Positions 1 to 5,012 of a stretch of DNA of 5,012 nucleotides are shown piece by piece. Source of the DNA: Longimicrobium sp. (GTDB lineage: Bacteria; Gemmatimonadota; Gemmatimonadetes; Longimicrobiales; Longimicrobiaceae). The notes under the pieces were generated by a model. That model saw only the letters and a program-made list of their open reading frames with translations, was not told where the DNA came from and searched no databases. How positions within the stretch are numbered: position 1 is the stretch's first letter; the number at the start of each line of letters is the position of its first letter. The position numbers and the translations under genes are program-made. The stretch spans positions 1 through 5,012 of the forward strand of contig JAUJMI010000304.1 of the NCBI GenBank assembly GCA_030446945.1. Reading direction: 5' to 3'.

Positions 1-147
1 GGGTCGGGCCCGCCGCGTCTTTGTCGGTGCGCCACGTGCCATGTCCAGACCCGGCTCAGTCACGATTGAGTCCGAGGCCTTCTCGGGCGCGGGGCGGGCG
101 CACGCCGCCGCCAGCACCAGTGTCCGCCGCATCCGGCCTCTGCCAGG
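1..147. other. Intergenic sequence beyond the 3' end of the Yip1 gene
   Basis: No gene could be supported here. Two small symmetric elements are visible. One is a stem-loop at 70-88 (CCGAG / CTCGG arms around GCCTT, extended by one G-C and one G-T pair), about 60 bases past the Yip1 stop. It lacks a T-run, so it is only a weak terminator candidate. The other is an imperfect palindrome at 55-70 (CTCAGTCACGATTGAG). A minus-strand ATG at 42 opens a frame to the window edge (MARGAPTKTRRARP), but it is too short to judge. Confidence 0.4.
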
Positions 148-702
148 TTAGCGGCCGACGCCCATCAACGCCGCCATCCCGCCCAGCAGCATCATCGGGA
201 TGATCATCACCAGCCAGCCTACGATCGCGGTGAGCACTGCCTTGCCCGTGCTCACGTCCAGCGCCTGGCGGATGGCGATGATCCCCGCCACCAGCACCCA
301 GATCGCCACGGCGAGCTTCACCAGGCCGCCCACGAGGGGGATGATCCCCAGCACGTAGAACACGCCCGGCGCCTGCGCGAAGCCGAGGGTGCGCAGGAGC
401 TCGCCCCAGTCCGCGGTGCCGCCGAAGAGCATGGTGCCGATCAGGTACGTGACGCCGGACCAGACGAGCCAACCGATGAACGCGCCGATCAGCGCGCCGA
501 AGATCCCGGTCGTCCCCTCGCCGATGCTGCCGATAGCGGAACACACCGCCGCGATCGCCACCACGGCGGCGGCCTGCCCGGTGGCGCCGCGATCCGCCTC
601 CACCTCTTCGTAAGTGGGGATGTCCAGCCGGGCAGCGCCGATGGCGCGGTCGACGAGGGAACGGCGCGCGAAGGGCGCTTCGCTGTTGTAGGATTCAGTC
701 AT
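148..702 (-). CDS. Yip1-family integral membrane protein
   Basis: This encodes 184 residues resembling the bacterial branch of the Yip1 domain family, which are small multi-pass inner-membrane proteins of unknown biochemical role. A soluble N-terminal stretch of about 40 residues carries the TYEEVEAD segment (30-37), which leads into the membrane part. Hydrophobic segments lie at about 42-60, 66-92, 106-127, 128-147 and 153-182. Family-like features are the LRTLGFAQAPGVFY stretch (103-116), a Pro-containing helix (IIPLVGG, 120-126) and AIRQALDVSTGKA (143-155) before the last helix. The ATG is supported by GAGGAA just upstream. The upstream DUF445 gene is on the same strand, but 292 bases and a strong hairpin lie between them, so this gene is probably transcribed separately. 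The family call is fairly secure; function and substrate cannot be read from the sequence. Confidence 0.85.
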   Translation of the reverse strand: MTESYNSEAPFARRSLVDRAIGAARLDIPTYEEVEADRGATGQAAAVVAIAAVCSAIGSIGEGTTGIFGALIGAFIGWLVWSGVTYLIGTMLFGGTADWGELLRTLGFAQAPGVFYVLGIIPLVGGLVKLAVAIWVLVAGIIAIRQALDVSTGKAVLTAIVGWLVMIIPMMLLGGMAALMGVGR

Positions 703-704
703 GG

Positions 705-710
705 TTCCTC
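705..710 (-). promoter_or_regulatory. Ribosome binding site of the Yip1-family gene
   Basis: On the minus strand GAGGAA lies two bases before the ATG at 702, placing its AGG core a few bases from the start. This purine-rich match to the anti-Shine-Dalgarno sequence supports the ATG at 702 as the start. Confidence 0.6.
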
Positions 711-905
711 GGGCGTGGCGCGGCGGGTGCCGCGGTGGGTAAGGGCCTGCGGCTTCACGAGTTGGGGCGTCGGCGCTCTCTGCGTCGCGCTGACAGCTGA
801 GTACGAGGCGTGCCCGTGCGAGTTTCGCGCGGGCGGATCGGAGGCTGCCTCGGCCGGGAGAGTGGACGCGAACGGCGGGCGAAAAGACGCTGCATCTGTG
901 GGCGG

Positions 906-934
906 ATGCTAATGCGCATGCCGCTTCGCCGCAA
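906..934 (-). promoter_or_regulatory. Predicted sigma-70-like promoter for the Yip1-family gene
   Basis: Reading the minus strand, a -35-like TTGCGG (934-929) is followed after exactly 17 bases by a -10-like TAGCAT (911-906). Transcription would start near 899 and give an untranslated leader of about 195 bases before the ATG at 702. The promoter lies just beyond the hairpin that appears to end the DUF445 transcript, so its position is sensible. The leader has no confident gene. A 46-codon arginine-rich frame at 895-755 looks like chance. The call rests on motif match alone. Confidence 0.4.
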
Positions 935-954
935 CGCTGGCGTACGGAAGGAGT

Positions 955-985
955 GCGGCGCGGGAGATGGGATTCTCCGCGCCGC
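955..985 (-). terminator. Strong terminator-like hairpin after the DUF445 gene
   Basis: The arms are 955-967 (GCGGCGCGGGAGA) and 974-985 (TCTCCGCGCCGC), with a 6-base loop (TGGGAT on the plus strand). That gives a 12-pair stem with a single bulged base. It starts 10 bases past the DUF445 stop codon at 995. On the minus strand it is followed by ACTCCTTCC rather than a clean U-run, so it is either a GC-driven terminator or a 3'-end stabilising hairpin. Its place between two same-strand genes, just before a predicted promoter, favours termination. Confidence 0.6.
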
Positions 986-994
986 CGCCTGCCG

Positions 995-2269
995 CTACAC
1001 GCCGAACATGCGCCCGATAGCGTAGATCGCGAGCCCCGCGAGCCCGCCCACCAGGGTGCCGTTGATGCGGATGAACTGGAGGTCCTTGCCGATCTGGAGC
1101 TCGATCTTGCGCGTGGTGTCGTCCGGGTCCCACGCGGCGACCGTGGTGGAGATGAGCCCCGCGATCTCGTGGCGGTACTGCTCCACCACGTAGATCACCG
1201 CGTTCTCGATCCACAGCTCCACCTTGTCCAGCAGCTCCTCGTCCTCCACCAGCGACTGCCCCACGCGCGTCACCGCGTGGCCGATGCGGCGGCGGAACTC
1301 GCTCTCAGGGTCGGCGGCGTTCTTGAGGAGCGATGCCTTGAGGTCGCCCCACAGCGAGGCGGAGTAATCGCGCACGGCGGGATGGCTGAGCACCTCTTCC
1401 TTGAACGCCTCGCCACGCTCGATGGTGTGCGGCGACTCCTGGAGGCGCACGATGAACTCGGCGACCGCTTCGTTGAAGCGCGCCCGCAGTGGGTGGCCGG
1501 GGTCGGAAGCCACCTCGTGCAGCGTCTTCTCCACACTCCCCACCAGCTTCTCGAAGATCTTGTCGTCCACCTGCGTGGGCACCCACCACGGCGTCTCGCG
1601 GCCGATGCGCTCGCGAATCATCCCGTGGTTCTCGTCCACCAGGCGGCCCAGCAGGCGGATGGCGGAATCGAGCAGCTCCTGGTGTCGGTTGTCCTGCGTG
1701 ACAAGCGACAGGACGCGCGCCACCACGGGGGTGACCTGGGTCCTGCGCAGGCGCCCCATCACGTTGTCCTGGATGATCTCCTGCACGTCTTCGTCGCGCA
1801 GCACCTGCACCACCCCGGACACGGCGGCCGCGGCGTGTCTCCCCACCGACTCGCCGTGCTCGGGGCGGGCGAGCCACTCGGCCCCCTTGCGCGCCGCCTG
1901 CGCCGAGCGCAGACGGGTGCGGATGACGGCGGGGGAGAGGAAGTTGTTCTGGACGAAGTTGCCCAGGCTCCTCCCGATCCGGTCCTTGCGGTTGGGGATG
2001 ATGGCCGTGTGGGGGATCTTGACGCCCATCGGGTAGCGGAAGAGGGCGGTAACGGCGAACCAGTCCGCCAGCCCGCCGATCATGGCCGCTTCCGCGGTGG
2101 CGCGCAGGTACCCGAAGCCGGGCCAGCGCGTCTCCAGCGCGCGGGACACGATGTACACCGCGCAAGCCAGCACCAGCAGCCCCGTCGCGCGGCGCTTCAT
2201 GCTGGCGAGCTGCACCTGCTTCTGCTCCTCGTCCTGGATCGGCTGAAGCGCGATCTCTGCCGTCTGCAT
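995..2269 (-). CDS. DUF445 family protein (YjiN-like), membrane-anchored
   Basis: This encodes 424 residues, matching the usual full length of DUF445 proteins such as E. coli YjiN; the family's function is unknown. Residues 28-45 form an N-terminal membrane helix. It is followed by the family signature GGLADWFAVTALF (65-77), PHTAIIP (86-92) and KDRIG (95-99). The middle (about 100-390) is a long, charged, helix-rich region with no cysteine-type or nucleotide-binding motif that I can see. The C-terminus, IELQIGKDLQFIRINGTLVGG and onward, ends in a second hydrophobic helix (about 402-424), as is typical. The protein therefore probably sits in the inner membrane by both ends with the helical body between. 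The ATG at 2269 has GGAG five bases upstream. I see no clear promoter in the 158 bases between this gene and its upstream neighbour. The identification is strong; the role is unknown. Confidence 0.93.
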   Translation of the reverse strand: MQTAEIALQPIQDEEQKQVQLASMKRRATGLLVLACAVYIVSRALETRWPGFGYLRATAEAAMIGGLADWFAVTALFRYPMGVKIPHTAIIPNRKDRIGRSLGNFVQNNFLSPAVIRTRLRSAQAARKGAEWLARPEHGESVGRHAAAAVSGVVQVLRDEDVQEIIQDNVMGRLRRTQVTPVVARVLSLVTQDNRHQELLDSAIRLLGRLVDENHGMIRERIGRETPWWVPTQVDDKIFEKLVGSVEKTLHEVASDPGHPLRARFNEAVAEFIVRLQESPHTIERGEAFKEEVLSHPAVRDYSASLWGDLKASLLKNAADPESEFRRRIGHAVTRVGQSLVEDEELLDKVELWIENAVIYVVEQYRHEIAGLISTTVAAWDPDDTTRKIELQIGKDLQFIRINGTLVGGLAGLAIYAIGRMFGV

Positions 2270-2274
2270 CGAAT

Positions 2275-2278
2275 CTCC
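2275..2278 (-). promoter_or_regulatory. Ribosome binding site of the DUF445 gene
   Basis: On the minus strand GGAG is followed by ATTCG and then the ATG at 2269. The five-base spacing is near the usual optimum and fixes the start, which also agrees with the expected family length. Confidence 0.65.
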
Positions 2279-2324
2279 GGATCTGAAAACTGGTCTCTCA
2301 GCTGTTACCTATCACAACCACCGG

Positions 2325-2400
2325 TATCGGCTCGTCGTGGTGAGTGAGCTCGCGGCAGCAACAGCACACAAAGTCCGCCTGCACGGACTCGGGGGCAGGA
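2325..2400. repeat. Hairpin-bearing intergenic segment, possible dispersed repeat
   Basis: The segment between the 82-residue gene and DUF445 contains a perfect 6-base inverted repeat: AGTCCG (2372-2377) and CGGACT (2384-2389) around CCTGCA. Next to it, read on the minus strand, are TTTGTGTGCTGTTGCTGCCG and a CGAGCTCACTCA stretch. I recall similar segments (AGTCCG..CGGACT followed by a TGTTGTTGC-like stretch) recurring between genes in Longimicrobium-type genomes. That is memory, not a search. Only one copy is in this window, so its repeat nature is unproven here. The minus-strand frame through it (2498-2298, with four consecutive Cys) is not convincing as a gene. Confidence 0.35.
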
Positions 2401-2427
2401 TCCGCGCGATCCCCACGCACTCGTCCT

Positions 2428-2676
2428 CTAAAGAGGCTGATCCCCCGGCTCGCTCCACCCGCGAAGCACGCGCAGTTCCCCGGCGAGCGGCGCGTCACGG
2501 CTGGCGAGGAAGACGATCGTCTGGTCCGCCTGGGTCGCGAAGAGGTACTTGTTGAACCCCGCCGCCGCGCGATCCACCCCGCGCTCCGCGCACCGCGCCA
2601 GCGCCACGTCCACCTCGCGCAACGCGTCGCCCTTTTTGATGAAGATGTGGGATGCGGTCTGGGGCATGGCGGCCAC
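2428..2676 (-). CDS. Small hypothetical protein (82 residues)
   Basis: I do not recognise this protein. It has no signal peptide or membrane helix. Its amphipathic mix looks like a small folded domain: a charged N-terminal half (SHIFIKKGDALREVDVALAR, about residues 9-28), a central AAAGFNKYLFATQADQTIVF stretch, and a final LRVLRGWSEPGDQPL tail. Real coding is suggested by balanced composition and third-position G/C, and by a lone frame on the strand of its neighbours. A TAA directly precedes the GTG at 2676, so the start must be that GTG or the ATG at 2667. Neither has a Shine-Dalgarno match, because the upstream bases are the ATTAGGG tandem array. It lies downstream of DUF3616 on the same strand, so co-transcription is possible. 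Its frame ends in a small CCTCT/AGAGG palindrome (2425-2436). Confidence 0.55.
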   Translation of the reverse strand: MAAMPQTASHIFIKKGDALREVDVALARCAERGVDRAAAGFNKYLFATQADQTIVFLASRDAPLAGELRVLRGWSEPGDQPL

Positions 2677-2709
2677 TTAGGGGATTAGGGATTAGGGATT
2701 AGGGATTAG
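2677..2709. repeat. ATTAGGG heptamer tandem array (G-quadruplex type, plus strand)
   Basis: The plus strand reads TTAGGGG, then three exact ATTAGGG units (2684-2704), then ATTAG. There are four G-runs of at least three, separated by four-base ATTA loops, which fits the classic G3-N4 quadruplex pattern on the plus strand. The array abuts the start of the 82-residue gene and contains its in-frame upstream stop. Short heptamer tandem repeats of this kind are best known from filamentous cyanobacteria (STRR sequences). The resemblance to telomere repeats is only formal. Confidence 0.9.
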
Positions 2710-2764
2710 CAACCGCAGTTAAGCGTATGGATCCCGAGCGCCGTCCTCTAGCTTTGCCCCCGAT

Positions 2765-2799
2765 CCCCCATTCCCCATTCCCCATTCCCCATTCCCCCC
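2765..2799. repeat. CCCCATT heptamer tandem array (G-quadruplex type, minus strand)
   Basis: Four exact CCCCATT units occupy 2766-2793, flanked by an extra C and a run of six C, with another CCCC at 2801-2804. On the minus strand this is AATGGGG repeated four times, with G-runs of four or more and three-base loops, a strong quadruplex-type sequence. It starts within a few bases of the DUF3616 stop codon (2805-2807), so it would lie at the very start of that gene's 3' untranslated RNA. It may influence termination or transcript stability; that is inference. Confidence 0.9.
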
Positions 2800-2804
2800 T
2801 CCCC

Positions 2805-3905
2805 TCATCCCTGCAGTTCAAAAATGTCCGCCAGCACCCCGCCCGGCACCCGCCTCCGCTCGGACGCGGAATCGTACAGCACCATCACGGACGCGCGCGC
2901 GCCGCCGGGAAAGAGCGCCACCGCCTCCGCGTGGTCGTCCTGGCGGGCGCGCTCGTGCGGGAGGTGGAGCGCGGGATGAAGCTCGTGGCCGCGCACCAGC
3001 GAGGGGCGCTCCGGGGTCGCGCCGCCGGGCCAGCGCCAGAGCGTGGTGGGGGCCGAGAGGGTCATGGTGGCGCCCGCCAGCACCAGCAGGTCGTCGCCGT
3101 CGCGGCGCAGGTCGCGGATCCCCATCCCTTCCAGGTCCAGGAAGTGTTTCCGGTAACGCTCCCCGTCGTCACCGATCTTGCGGAGGCGCAGGCGGTCGGG
3201 CCGGTCGGAGTCCGGAGCGGGCTCCAGCTCCAGGATGATCGCCCAGCCGCGCAGCACCGGGCCGCGCAGCCCCACGAAGATCCGGTCGCCCAGCACCGCC
3301 AGCCCCTCGATGTCCAGGCCGTTGTCCTTGCCCGGGATACGCAGGAAGTGGCGCAGGTGCTCGTCCTTGCGCAGCGCGCGGAGGATGCCGCCCTTGGGGC
3401 CCTTCCCACCGAGCCGCGCGGCGGTCAGCTCCGTCTCCGGCTCTGTCGAGCCCGGGCCCGAGCGGACGGGGACCAGCCCGCCGCCGTCCGGGTCCTGCGC
3501 CAGCGGGATGCGGGCCAGGAAGTGCCGGCTGGCGTCCGTCTCCACCTTGGCCAGCCGCTCGATGCACTCGGCGTCGTCCTCCCCCTCCTTGGCCTTGCTC
3601 CGCTTGCGGCTGTGCGAGCCGACCACCCACAGGTACGGCGTGGCGTAGGCCAGCCCCTCCACGTCCACCTCCCCCTCGGCGGGGAGGTCCACGAAGTCGG
3701 CCAGTGCGTACGTCCGGTGCGCTCCGAAGCTGCCATCCGCGCGCAGGGTGAGGCGCTCCAGAGTGGGCGTCTCGTCGCAGGCGAGCCAGAGGTGCTCGCC
3801 GGTGCGCTCCACGGCGGAGAGGCCCTCACGCAGCCGCTCCGGATCGCTGAGCCCTCCGGGGTCGCGGTCGAAGTAGAGCGGGACGGTGAAGACGGGAGTG
3901 GGCAT
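2805..3905 (-). CDS. DUF3616 domain-containing protein
   Basis: This encodes 366 residues across the full span of the DUF3616 family, whose function is unknown. Sequence landmarks are a repeated D(V/I)EGLA motif at DVEGLAY (80-86) and GLDIEGLAV (196-204), WVVGSHSRKR (93-102), GLRGPVLRGWAI (212-223), HFLDLEGMGIRDL (254-266) and DDLLVLAGATM (271-281). The alternation of short hydrophobic strands with these acidic turns suggests a beta-propeller-like fold, as in SdiA-regulated or phytase-like proteins that also carry DIEG(L/I) motifs; this fold is inferred. No signal peptide or membrane helix is visible, so a cytoplasmic location is likely. The ATG at 3905 has no good Shine-Dalgarno match. The gene diverges from the HD-domain gene across 138 bases. 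A minus-strand G-rich tandem array begins within a few bases of its stop codon. Family identity is secure; no catalytic residues can be assigned. Confidence 0.9.
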   Translation of the reverse strand: MPTPVFTVPLYFDRDPGGLSDPERLREGLSAVERTGEHLWLACDETPTLERLTLRADGSFGAHRTYALADFVDLPAEGEVDVEGLAYATPYLWVVGSHSRKRSKAKEGEDDAECIERLAKVETDASRHFLARIPLAQDPDGGGLVPVRSGPGSTEPETELTAARLGGKGPKGGILRALRKDEHLRHFLRIPGKDNGLDIEGLAVLGDRIFVGLRGPVLRGWAIILELEPAPDSDRPDRLRLRKIGDDGERYRKHFLDLEGMGIRDLRRDGDDLLVLAGATMTLSAPTTLWRWPGGATPERPSLVRGHELHPALHLPHERARQDDHAEAVALFPGGARASVMVLYDSASERRRVPGGVLADIFELQG

Positions 3906-3974
3906 CCGCGGGTTCCGGGGCTGGTGAAGGTCGAGGGCTCCGCAGGCGAGCGACGCACACGCGGTGCCGCACGC

Positions 3975-4002
3975 TTGCCGGGCGCCGCCGCGCGCCTACA
4001 TT
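3975..4002 (+). promoter_or_regulatory. Predicted sigma-70-like promoter for the HD-domain/MBL gene pair
   Basis: A -35-like TTGCCG (3975-3980) and a -10-like TACATT (3997-4002) are separated by 16 bases. The predicted start site near 4009 would give a leader of about 35 bases before the ATG at 4044. Each hexamer matches the consensus at four of six positions. The leader (CCACC/CCCCGCCG-rich) has no Shine-Dalgarno sequence. The same 138-base gap must also hold the divergent DUF3616 promoter, which I could not place. Confidence 0.5.
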
Positions 4003-4043
4003 GGCCACGCCTCCACGCGCGCACACCCACCCCCCCGCCGCAC

Positions 4044-4709
4044 ATGCCGAGCCCGCACGAGATCCTGGCGCGCACCGAAATTTTCGTCCGCGGGCGCATG
4101 CACGGCGACGGCTCCGGCCACGACTGGTGGCACGTGGACCGGGTGCGCCGCACCGCACTGCGCCTGGCGCGCGAGGAGGGCGCCGATCCGTACGTCGTGG
4201 AGCTCGCCGCGCTGCTGCACGACGTGTGGGACCACAAGCTACACGCCGGCGACGACAGCGTGGCCCCGCGCGAGATCCGCCGCTGGCTGCAAGAGGCCGG
4301 CGCGGAGGAGCCGGTCGTCGAACAGGTCTGCGAGATCGTGGCCGGTGTGTCGTTCAAGGGTGCCGGCGTCGCCACTCCCATGCGCACGCCGGAGGGTGCC
4401 GTGGTGCAGGACGCCGACCGGCTGGACGCCATCGGGGCCGTGGGGATCGCGCGGGCCTTCGCCTTCGGCGGCAGCCGCGGGCGGCCGCTGCACGACCCGG
4501 ACACGGCGCCCGACCTGCACGCGACCTTCGACGCCTACCGCGCCGGCGCGGGGGGCACCACGCACCACTTCCACGAGAAGCTCCTCCTCCTGCGGGATCG
4601 CATGAACACGGCCGCCGCGCGCCGCCTGGCGGAGGGCCGGCACCGCTTCATGGAGGAGTTCCTGCGGCGCTTCCACGACGAATGGAACGGGGAGGACGCG
4701 TGGAGCTGA
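4044..4709 (+). CDS. HD-domain phosphohydrolase, YedJ/YpgQ type
   Basis: This encodes 221 residues of the stand-alone HD-domain family that includes E. coli YedJ and B. subtilis YpgQ. These are metal-dependent phosphohydrolases; YpgQ has been described as acting on nucleoside triphosphates, but the substrate here is unknown. Metal-site motifs are visible in order: SGHDWWHVDRVRR (24-36, first His at 30), LAALLHDVWDHK (54-65, the HD pair at 59-60) and VVQDADRLDAIGA (120-132, late Asp within DADRLD). The C-terminal FHEKLLLLRDRMNT (176-189) and RFMEEFLRRFHDEW stretch is also typical of the subfamily. All expected metal ligands appear intact. The reading frame stays open far upstream (to 2727) opposite DUF3616, so the ATG at 4044 was chosen from the family's N-terminus and the promoter position. 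There is no clear ribosome binding site. The 3' end overlaps the next gene by 10 bases. The protein is soluble and cytoplasmic. Confidence 0.9.
   Translation: MPSPHEILARTEIFVRGRMHGDGSGHDWWHVDRVRRTALRLAREEGADPYVVELAALLHDVWDHKLHAGDDSVAPREIRRWLQEAGAEEPVVEQVCEIVAGVSFKGAGVATPMRTPEGAVVQDADRLDAIGAVGIARAFAFGGSRGRPLHDPDTAPDLHATFDAYRAGAGGTTHHFHEKLLLLRDRMNTAAARRLAEGRHRFMEEFLRRFHDEWNGEDAWS
4689..4695 (+). promoter_or_regulatory. Ribosome binding site of the MBL-fold gene
   Basis: GGGGAGG inside the end of the HD gene precedes GTG at 4700 by four bases. This favours the GTG over the in-frame ATG at 4682, which has no purine-rich sequence before it. The site supports translational coupling of the two genes. 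Confidence 0.55.
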
Positions 4710-5012
4710 CCTCGCTGGGCGGCGGCGTGCACGTCCTGCGCGGCACCGTGAACAGCGGGCTGGTGGAGACGGAGCGCGGGCTCGTCGCAATCGACACGGG
4801 GCTCGACCGCGGGGCCGCCAACCGGATCGCGCGGGCCGCGGAGGAGCTGGGGCGCCCCCTCGTCGCCATCCTCAACACCCACGCCCACGCAGACCACCAC
4901 GGCGGCAACGCGCAGCTCGTCCGCCGCTTCGCCATCCCGGTGTACGCCCCCGCCATAGAGGAGGCGACCATCCGCCACCCGCGCCTGGAGCCCGTCTACC
5001 TCTTCGGCGGCG
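4700..5012 (+). CDS. Metallo-beta-lactamase-fold hydrolase (partial, runs off the right edge)
   Basis: The first 104 residues are present. They show the MBL-fold start: a beta-strand pair (GGGVHVLRGTVNSGLVET, 7-24), the GLVAIDTGLD segment (27-36), a helix (about 38-50), then LVAILNTHAHADHHGGN (54-70). The last carries the HxHxDH zinc motif with His61, His63, Asp65 and His66. After it come FAIPVYAPAIEEA (77-89) and PRLEPVYLFGG. The superfamily covers thioester hydrolases, lactonases, beta-lactamases and others; this N-terminal part does not decide the substrate, and I would not call it an antibiotic-resistance enzyme. The start is most likely GTG 4700, overlapping the HD-domain gene by 10 bases; ATG 4682 would add six residues (MERGGR). 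No signal peptide is seen, so it is probably cytoplasmic. The remaining metal ligands lie beyond the window. Confidence 0.9.
   Translation, partial: MELTSLGGGVHVLRGTVNSGLVETERGLVAIDTGLDRGAANRIARAAEELGRPLVAILNTHAHADHHGGNAQLVRRFAIPVYAPAIEEATIRHPRLEPVYLFGG

Noticed and set aside
1..42. Minus-strand ATG at 42 running off the left edge (MARGAPTKTRRARP)
   Set aside because: Only 14 codons, basic and low in complexity, with no clear ribosome binding site. It could be a real gene start but cannot be supported here.
55..70. Imperfect palindrome CTCAGTCACGATTGAG as an operator
   Set aside because: There is one copy, with a mismatch in the arms and no supported promoter next to it. It is too weak to call.
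148..544. Alternative minus-strand frame (544 to 56) overlapping Yip1
   Set aside because: It is Arg/His/Gly-rich, whereas the other frame gives a clear multi-helix membrane protein.
755..895. 46-codon minus-strand frame in the Yip1 leader
   Set aside because: It is extremely Arg-rich with no ribosome binding site; this is expected by chance in GC-rich DNA.
953..2347. 464-codon plus-strand open frame opposite DUF445
   Set aside because: It is His/Arg/Leu-rich with no family resemblance, and lies exactly antisense to a well-recognised conserved gene. It reflects GC-rich third-position bias.
2298..2498. 66-codon minus-strand frame containing four consecutive Cys
   Set aside because: It overlaps the 82-residue gene in another frame and passes through the hairpin-bearing intergenic segment. 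The composition looks like translated non-coding DNA.
2677..2709. Telomere-like interpretation of the ATTAGGG repeats
   Set aside because: There are only about four units, internal to a bacterial gene cluster, with a C-rich heptamer array nearby. This fits a short tandem repeat, not a replicon end.
2727..4043. Plus-strand extension of the HD-domain reading frame far upstream
   Set aside because: It is antisense to DUF3616 and low in complexity (its start translates the CCCCATT array), and HD proteins of this family begin near the ATG at 4044.

Overview
The window is very GC-rich, with strong third-position G/C bias and long spurious open frames opposite real genes. It looks like chromosomal DNA from a high-GC, non-actinobacterial soil-type bacterium. 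The protein flavour (DUF3616, DUF445, a bacterial Yip1 protein, a YedJ/YpgQ-type HD protein) and the promoter style suggest Gemmatimonadota, perhaps a Longimicrobium relative. That placement is inferred from general resemblance, not from a marker gene. I see no rRNA, tRNA, CRISPR array, transposase, prophage or toxin-antitoxin gene.

Layout: four genes lie on the minus strand and two on the plus strand. From right to left on the minus strand these are a DUF3616 protein (3905 to 2805), an 82-residue unrecognised protein (about 2676 to 2428), a DUF445 membrane-anchored protein (2269 to 995) and a Yip1-family membrane protein (702 to 148). A strong terminator-like hairpin (955-985) separates DUF445 from Yip1, and Yip1 seems to have its own promoter about 200 bases upstream. 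On the plus strand, diverging from DUF3616, an HD-domain phosphohydrolase (4044-4709) overlaps by 10 bases the start of a metallo-beta-lactamase-fold hydrolase that runs off the right edge. These two look like a translationally coupled pair.

The least ordinary part is the 128-base gap between DUF3616 and the 82-residue gene. It holds two short heptamer tandem arrays: an ATTAGGG-type array (2677-2709) and a CCCCATT-type array (2765-2799). Both are G-quadruplex-type sequences, on opposite strands. They are also imperfect inverted copies of each other, and the mismatches favour folding in the minus-strand transcript, which is the coding strand of both flanking genes. A second small hairpin-bearing segment precedes DUF445 (about 2325-2400) and may be a copy of a dispersed intergenic repeat.

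The protein genes are mostly conserved families of poorly known or general function, and I do not see a convincing new multi-gene system. The repeat architecture and the orphan small protein are the best candidates for follow-up.
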